In this document: positions 20,220-26,971 of the stretch, piece by piece
How positions within the stretch are numbered: the first letter of the stretch is position 1
Layout of the letters: the number at the start of each line of letters is the position of its first letter
Assembly (NCBI GenBank): GCA_001599595.1
Contig: BCHH01000005.1
Location: forward strand, 643,708-670,678
Direction of reading: 5' to 3'
Origin: Beverwykella pulmonaria
Taxonomy: Eukaryota > Ascomycota > Dothideomycetes > Pleosporales > Melanommataceae
Length of the DNA stretch: 26,971 bases
Notes under the pieces: model-generated
The model's input: the letters and a program-made list of their open reading frames with translations, nothing else
Database searches by the model: none
What the model was told of the DNA's origin: nothing
Made by a program: the position numbers and the translations under genes

Positions 20220-20690
20220 GTTCTTGTACAACTATTAGCACTAGCACAGAGTTATTTACTTGCTGTAAAGGGAAAGGAGCTTTAGAAGCAGGGCTAATTC
20301 TGTCTACATAGAACGTCTTCTAGCAAAAGGGTACGTTAAGGGGGATAATGTGACGGTGTTGCTCGCTAGCTCGACCACACATCACATGACACATATCGGA
20401 GGTGAGGGCAGCAGACAGTGAGCACAACCACGCACCACAGGAACACGCACCGGATGCGACGGTGGCGCACGCTCAGCTCAACCACGTCGGACGACGGGTG
20501 CGCGCCACGCCATGCCACACTCTCAGGACATGTTCGGTCGGCCGCGGCCCGGACTGTACCCCTCTGTATATAGGATCGTTCTCCCTGAGTATCTCTTCTC
20601 TCTCTATTTTATTGTACTTGAAATAGAGTCCACTTATCCTTTCATTTGCCTCAGGCATCCACGATAGTGAAGTCTGTGCTCGTCTTCACA
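20220..20690 (+). mobile_element. Possible retrotransposon 3' end: polypurine tract and LTR
   Basis: AAGGGGGATAA immediately precedes TGTGAC at 20349, the arrangement of a polypurine tract and a 3' LTR. The candidate LTR ends TTCACA at 20690 (342 bp), giving TGTGA/TCACA ends, and contains CTGTATATAGG as a TATA-like box. The frame just before (about 20220-20348) reads as a broken polyprotein tail in which TAG stops replace what could be CAG. No other LTR copy is in the window, so the limits are provisional. Confidence 0.35.
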
Positions 20691-21045
20691 GCCAGGTCGC
20701 TACCAACATTTGCTTATCTACAATTTTTAAATACAGAGATGCACAATAGCTTATCACTTTCTCTACCGTATAGCCGGTGTATTTCTTCCAGATGTTCAAT
20801 AAATATTTTCACTCCATAATATCCGTACTCGTTCATAATCCGAGTTTCAACTACCTCTATAGTGTTTGTCCCTGCGTGCCGAGAAGCTCACCGTGCTGAG
20901 AAATATAAGAGGTACTTTGACTTTAGGCAACCCAAAATCTGTACACAAGTTATATTCACTATAATGATATATAAGTCCTGTTCTACAGTTATTCTTAAAC
21001 ATCTACAAACCCTTCTGCCTAAACATTACGTTCGCATCGTAACCT

Positions 21046-21144
21046 TTACGTGACAGTATTCTGTTCTAGCAGGATTAGGTGACTCCCGGCAGCGCCCGGA
21101 GGCCACCTAGGCTACGACCTTTATCGGAGAGCGCGGTCACGTAA
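21046..21144. repeat. 99-bp element bounded by 9-bp inverted repeats
   Basis: TTACGTGAC (21046-21054) and GTCACGTAA (21136-21144) are perfect inverted repeats. The interior is GC-rich in an AT-rich setting and can itself fold around CCGGCAGCGCCCGG. It may be a small non-autonomous element or a regulatory structure inside an LTR. Confidence 0.5.
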
Positions 21145-21250
21145 TATAGACGAGATAAATCAGGGACTGAGTTGATTTAGAAGCTATGGAAATCGACGAG
21201 TATATATATCTAGCCATGACTAATCGAGACATGTGACTAAGCGTACAGTA

Positions 21251-21293
21251 CACGTGATATCCAAGATCATATGATGCACGTGATATTCACGTG
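21251..21293. promoter_or_regulatory. Three CACGTGATAT sites
   Basis: CACGTG at 21251, 21277 and 21288, each followed by ATAT. The extended motif resembles the cluster at 1238-1320. No gene start is adjacent. Confidence 0.5.
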
Positions 21294-21431
21294 ATATACC
21301 GTGATAACCTTACATGCCGGTTCAGCTCAATCCGTGCAACCCTGGGCAGAGCCCGAAGATAGCTAGGACCATAGCTGGCCAACTTCCCTAGCTACGGCTG
21401 GCGCGTGACCACCCAGAGTATATATTCTCCT

Positions 21432-21487
21432 CGAATCTATGAGCGCTTCTACCCCTCAACGAATCTATGAGAGCTTCCACCTCTCAA
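21432..21487 (+). repeat. 28-bp tandem duplication
   Basis: Units at 21432-21459 and 21460-21487 both start CGAATCTATGAG and end CTCAA, with a few transitions between them. Confidence 0.8.
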
Positions 21488-21641
21488 CAATTCTTCGGAT
21501 CTATAATTGAACGTATACTGCTGCTACTACTATCATATTTTACCTTCCTTTCTACGTGACCTCATGCTTAAGGTCTAATTTGTAAAAAGCCTTCTTTTAT
21601 AGCATAACAGTGCTTCTTAACTACAGTATTACTGTTGGTAT

Positions 21642-21671
21642 CACGTGATTTCTCTGCGTTGATATCACGTG
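21642..21671. promoter_or_regulatory. Pair of TATCACGTGA sites
   Basis: CACGTG at 21642 and 21666, each preceded by TAT or ATAT and followed by A. A related TCACATGATC follows at about 21692. Confidence 0.5.
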
Positions 21672-22776
21672 ACGTCCCCGCTCTGGCGGCAGTCACATGA
21701 TCAGCTTTTTGAATCAAGACAATTTCACGAACCCCCACAGCTTAGAACCTTAAGAATATCATCACCACACAAGCAGGACACTAATACTACGGTATTGGAG
21801 CCCACTGCTACGTGGTAATACATTCAACCAGTCGATTACCTCCACTGTGACCGTGAATAACCTCGGGGTTACCGACAATTACTATTAATCTTTTACTGCT
21901 TACGATATCGATAAAACGGTATTATTAAGGCCTTTAGAGCCTTACTATAGTGCTAAGAAGTTATCATTAACCTTGTGCTTACTATAGCGCGCAAATTCAC
22001 GTTATGTTGCTACATGCTCTTGGTCAACCAACTCAATTCTCTGAAAACACCTGCAGAATTCACCACCTCACAAGGCTATGGCTGGAGCGGTTCAGTCACC
22101 TCCCTGCTTGTAGTGGCAACGTCTAATGTAAATTCATTTGCATTTTGCCGTTAGATATTACTAACATGCATTCTGGCACAGATCTTCCATAAATCATGTT
22201 CTTCTCTGCCACCTGTCTCTCATAGGCTCGATTACCCAATCGAGCTAGTCAACTATTGAAGAAAACTTGATTTTAGCACAGTGCCAACAGCCATAAATAG
22301 CCAATGGGAGGTCATCACCATATGCTCATCTTTGAGGCGTGTTTGTCCCCTATTTGGTAAATAGATTTTGGAGTCGCAATTACAATTCATGTGGCTCCCT
22401 CTTGTCCATTATTGCGACTACGTCGGAATGGCCCACTTATACAGCAACAACAGAAAAACGGAAGGCAAGACATTTTCACCATTGGCAGCTTCCAAGCTTT
22501 CTACGCCTAGGGATGGGAGGCACAAATCGCAGAATATGGCAGGAAGGACGTGAAAAGCTGAAGCATGAATTGGAAGGGTTTCACTCTAACTTCTATAATG
22601 ACAGAAGCTCTCTCAGTGTCGGCAATGGACACAACTACGGGTCGCATCCCGGAACTTGCGAAAAGATAACGACTCTTATACCCACAAAAACAATTTGAGG
22701 ACCTTTTCAACAAAGATATTGTTCAGTATGGGAAAGGTGTCAGTCGGTTCCCAAATAGTGGTTAGCTGGAACAAGT

Positions 22777-23478
22777 CTAATATGGTGCCTTAGTAATGTA
22801 GGGCTTTGAAGAATCTATAGCGGAAATATTTTTTATATCTTTTTCTATTCTCTGTTTATTCGCTAACTCAAGGATTTCACCAGGCGTCCATATAACACTG
22901 GCATCAAGCGCACACCTTTTTTGCATCTCCCGTACTAGAAACGAGTAGCGCTGGGAGCATACTACCGTAGTAGGGTGCTCTGAACCAAGCATACGGCGGT
23001 ATCCGCTGCTTGCCCTTTTATAAAGTGCTGAAGCAGCTTTATGGCGACGCTGTTGATGGAAAAGAGAAGCCAAGCAGTATACGCTGGTTAGGGTGTTGAG
23101 GTGGTCCTTCCACAGCGCCTTCTCACTCCCCTCCATCGCTCGCCGGTTCGTCTCCTCCGTCGCCTCGTACTTCCCCTGATACTGCAGCACCAACGCCAAG
23201 ATACTTACACTGATCAGCGTGTAAGGATTATTCTGCCCTAACGTCTTCGTTCTAGTACTGACTGCCTTCGTCACTATCCTCTTAGCTTCCTCGTACTTTC
23301 CTTTCATCCACAAGTACCACCCAGCATTGCTGAGCACCTGCGCCCAGTCCCCTAGCATCTCCTCGTGAGTCGGCTCGTGCCTAAACATATGCTCTATATA
23401 TGGAAGTAGTGTACGCAAGGGTGTAACGTGAGCTATGAGAAAGCAACTTGAGCTGTAACTAAGTAGCACTAAGCTCAC
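22777..23478 (-). pseudogene. Orphan TPR fragment, C-terminal part of an NLR-like protein
   Basis: The open frame encodes about 233 residues but begins without an ATG; the first ATG is at residue 31 (EHMFRHEP). Three tetratricopeptide repeats of the kinesin-light-chain type are visible at ~50-177, spaced by 42 residues, with GWYLWMKGKYEEAKRIV, LALVLQYQGKYEATEE and LASLFHQQRRHKAASALY. Repeats like these end many fungal NB-ARC or NACHT proteins, where the stretch ahead of the TPRs also carries a LLPYIEH-like helix. No nucleotide-binding domain is found upstream; the tRNA begins about 210 bases away. It is most likely a truncated relic, although a 203-residue TPR protein from the internal ATG is possible. 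Confidence 0.6.
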
Positions 23479-23690
23479 TATGAGCTAACTATTATGCTTG
23501 ATTTTATCCCTGAGCAGCGTAAGTGGGGCCAGAAATTGGTCTAAACAGCCACAGAGACGCAAAAATCATAAGATTGACAGGTCCCATATTCGGGCTTCGA
23601 GCCTTAGCAACATTAGATAAAAAAATGAAGCTGCTACAAGGAGGAGATATACCTTCGCCTGAAAAATGCAAAAAAGATACATTGTCGAAT

Positions 23691-23763
23691 GGTCACTACG
23701 AGGGTCGAACTCGCGACCTTGGCGTTATTAGCACCACGCTCTAACCAACTGAGCTAAGCGACC
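23691..23763 (-). tRNA. tRNA-Ile(AAU): tRNA-Ile (anticodon AAU)
   Basis: The 73-base minus-strand sequence folds into a full cloverleaf: acceptor stem GGTCGCT/AGTGACC, A box TAGCTCAGTTGG, anticodon loop CTAATAA between TGGTG and CGCCA, and T arm GCGAG-TTCGACC-CTCGT. There is no intron. Read downstream on its own strand, six T residues (A-run 23670-23675) would end RNA polymerase III transcription. It looks functional. Confidence 0.95.
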
Positions 23764-24078
23764 TCTTGTATGATATACAACTTAAAAATTATGTATATAT
23801 ACTAACTATAAAGTTCCTAACGATCTGTGGTTGCGAGCCTATCGGTACCCATGGGCGCTCGCGAACAAAGGTCAAATGCTGGGGTGCGGGTTCTAGCCCC
23901 GTATATAGCCGAGCCGATTAGCCTTGGCAGGCAGAGCTGCCCTCCCTCGCTTGTACCTTATTGCGCAATCACCTCTTTGATAGCACCCACCTACAATATT
24001 CAAACAACCAACCGAAAACGTTTGGCAACGTCCTTCATATGGTTCCGACACACGAGTGCGTGTCTCTCCTTGCAGCGC
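23764..24078. other. Spacer with a lone T-arm-like sequence
   Basis: Between the tRNA and the broken gene. At about 23888 GCGGG-TTCTAGC-CCCGT resembles a tRNA T arm, but no matching acceptor or D arm is found. An open frame continues leftward from the broken gene without a recognisable domain. Confidence 0.45.
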
Positions 24079-25583
<1,505 letters not shown>

Positions 25584-26179
25584 CAAAGGCTACAATTCAA
25601 GAGAGGCCCGTCAGGTTGGACATGTAGGGGAAAGGGTCCATTTGAATACTGGAATGAACGTAGGCCGGTGACGAACAAGATGGGAAGCGTCAGAATTTGG
25701 GTGCTCCGTAGCGAACAGAGCGCGGCTATGAATATACAAAGGCTTGATTTCTCAACTTACGGCCCGTTTCTTCTGAAAACAGGGAGGATGTTGGATTTGG
25801 TGAGAGTAGCACTGGCAGGAAACAGAACGAATAGATAGATCATGGGTGAATAGGCTTGATTCATCAGAGTCGAGATCAGACGAATCCTTGAAGGACCCAG
25901 AGGATTCGGAGAGACTATATATAAATGTGATGTGTCACGTGATCAGTAGACATACGGCCCGACAGGCCTCCGAGGGGCCTCCGGGAACAGAAGTACCCCT
26001 CACACTTGATCCCTTCTCGAGGTGCGCTCGCTGCTATACTACTTACCCTTTTACAACTCCTGTGAAGAAGCAAAGTGAAGTGCAAAAAATGTAAATCCCC
26101 ACACGAAAATCAGGACACAAAGCATTAAAGAAACAATATGGTATAAGAGAGACTTACTAACCTATTTATTTTACCGATA
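25584..26179. other. Intergenic region with a TATA box and one CACGTGATC site
   Basis: CTATATATAAATG at about 25915 is followed by GTCACGTGATC (CACGTG at 25936) and by a GC-rich palindromic patch, GGCCTCCGAGGGGCC. This could be a promoter or LTR fragment. No convincing protein frame follows it. Confidence 0.45.
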
Positions 26180-26180
26180 A

Positions 26181-26971
26181 CGTACTTCACAAGCGAAGTG
26201 TCCACACAAGCGAGGTGTCCACCCCACTAACTTTTTGCAGCGCGTCACCTATCAACTACTATAGCTCAACCAACTACTACTCGATTGCCCTGAAATAAAG
26301 CAGATATAATCCTTGATACCTCATCTATTAACTAGGCCCAAAATGCATCTAAGCGACGCGCTGCCTCAACATTTAATGTCTCTTAATTGACCCTCCGCAA
26401 ACGACGCGCCGGTATTGCTGCACAATCTAATTGTAAGCCTAATTCAAAGAAGCTCACCAAGCTAGAAGAGGAGGTGATTGTTAGGCATATACTAGACCTG
26501 GCTTTACAGGGATTTCTGCCTACCCTTAACGCTGTGCAACATATAGCTAATAATTAACCATGTTACCAAGCTTAAGTTCTTACCTGCCTTTAAGGCAGCC
26601 TTTATGCAGGCACTTACTGCAGACAACATTTAAGCAAGCTTTTAAGGTGCTAGCTTAATTCCATTTAATCTAGATACAGTACTTTTACAACTTNATGTGG
26701 TAGTTTGTACGCAATTACTACTAGCACTACTAGAACCTCTCTAGGAGTCTCAAACACCTAGCAACGCTTGCAAGCTAGACACTTAGTCAACTCTAGTCTG
26801 TGAGAGGATTNAAAGACATTAGAATTCTTTACCTTTATCAATTTTCTAGTTGCNTAATAGGCCTACTAGGGGCACAAAGGCAACAACGCATTTAATAGTC
26901 TTATTGCGCAATTAGGTCTCTGCCCTTTAAGAGGCTAATAAGCTTGCTACAAAGCGTAGGGAGCATAAAAA
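26181..26971 (+). mobile_element. Fot1/pogo-type DNA transposon relic, runs off the right edge
   Basis: The left end is probably CGTACTTCACAAGCG at 26181, next to TA, the target of this superfamily. Inside the end a 17-base unit is repeated (26188-26204 and 26205-26221, one mismatch). The N-terminal helix-turn-helix part of the transposase is readable at about 26300-26554 (RRAGIAAQSN, KLTKLEEEVIVRHIL). The C-terminal part starts at 26562 (FLPAFKAAFMQAL, SLIPFNLDTVL, SQTPSN, ANKLATKRREH). The two sit next to each other in different frames, so the catalytic DDE core is deleted. Eleven stops occur, nearly all one C-to-T step from Gln or Arg. Three N bases lie at 26694, 26811 and 26854. It is inactive. 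Confidence 0.85.

Larger units (their letters stand above)
19178..22776. other. AT-leaning repeat region without an intact gene
   Basis: Apart from the dehydrogenase promoter at its left edge, this 3.6 kb holds only decayed or non-coding sequence: a possible retroelement 3' end (about 20220-20690), a 99-bp inverted-repeat element (21046-21144), CACGTGAT sites (21251-21293 and 21642-21671) and a 28-bp tandem duplication (21432-21487). A 119-codon frame at 22339-22698 has no recognisable domain, and I do not call it a gene. Confidence 0.6.

Noticed and set aside
22339..22698. 119-codon plus-strand frame
   Set aside because: It has no recognisable domain, and competing frames of similar quality overlap it on both strands.
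23870..23915. Second tRNA gene
   Set aside because: Only a T-arm-like hairpin is present; no acceptor stem, D arm or anticodon arm can be built around it.

Overview
The window comes from a filamentous ascomycete (Pezizomycotina). The genes carry short introns of about 40-95 bases with GT..AG ends and CTAAC/CTGAC-like branch points. Their products are fungal, for example a Byr4-type SIN regulator and an XRCC4/Lif1-type end-joining factor. The flanks hold decayed repeats whose stop codons look like C-to-T changes, the mark of repeat-induced point mutation (RIP). I cannot fix the genus; a leotiomycete or related class is only a guess.

Layout. Bases 1-1083 hold the 3' part of a broken ankyrin-type repeat gene, made of 96-base units, with six internal stops. 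Bases 1084-3345 are a repeat-rich spacer with a CACGTGAT cluster and LTR-like sequence. Bases 3346-18111 are mainly single-copy genes: an unknown disordered protein (-, 3346-5791), XRCC4-like (-, 6930-8179), Byr4-like (+, 9066-11718), a WD40 protein (+, 12183-13484), a 2.5 kb spacer with a possible structured RNA (13850-14780), a proline iminopeptidase-type hydrolase (+, 15959-16958) and an RPB11-like sequence without a usable ATG (-, 17237-17569). A short-chain dehydrogenase follows (-, 18112-19177).

Bases 19178-26971 are a repeat-rich, AT-leaning accessory region. It holds an LTR candidate, more CACGTGAT clusters, an orphan TPR fragment of the kind found in fungal NLR-like proteins, one tRNA-Ile(AAU) and a broken fungal protein gene interrupted by T14G95. 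At the right edge is an internally deleted Fot1/pogo-type transposon that runs out of the window.

How the genes relate. XRCC4-like and Byr4-like are divergent and share an 886-base promoter region. One acts in non-homologous end joining and the other in the septation/mitotic-exit GTPase switch; a common promoter is possible but functional coupling is not shown. The other core genes look like ordinary housekeeping or metabolic neighbours, not a pathway cluster. I see no secondary-metabolite cluster, CRISPR array or intact transposon. The best candidates for something undescribed are the repeated GNRA-capped hairpins in 14030-14460 and the frame-preserving poly-G tract at 24770-24864.
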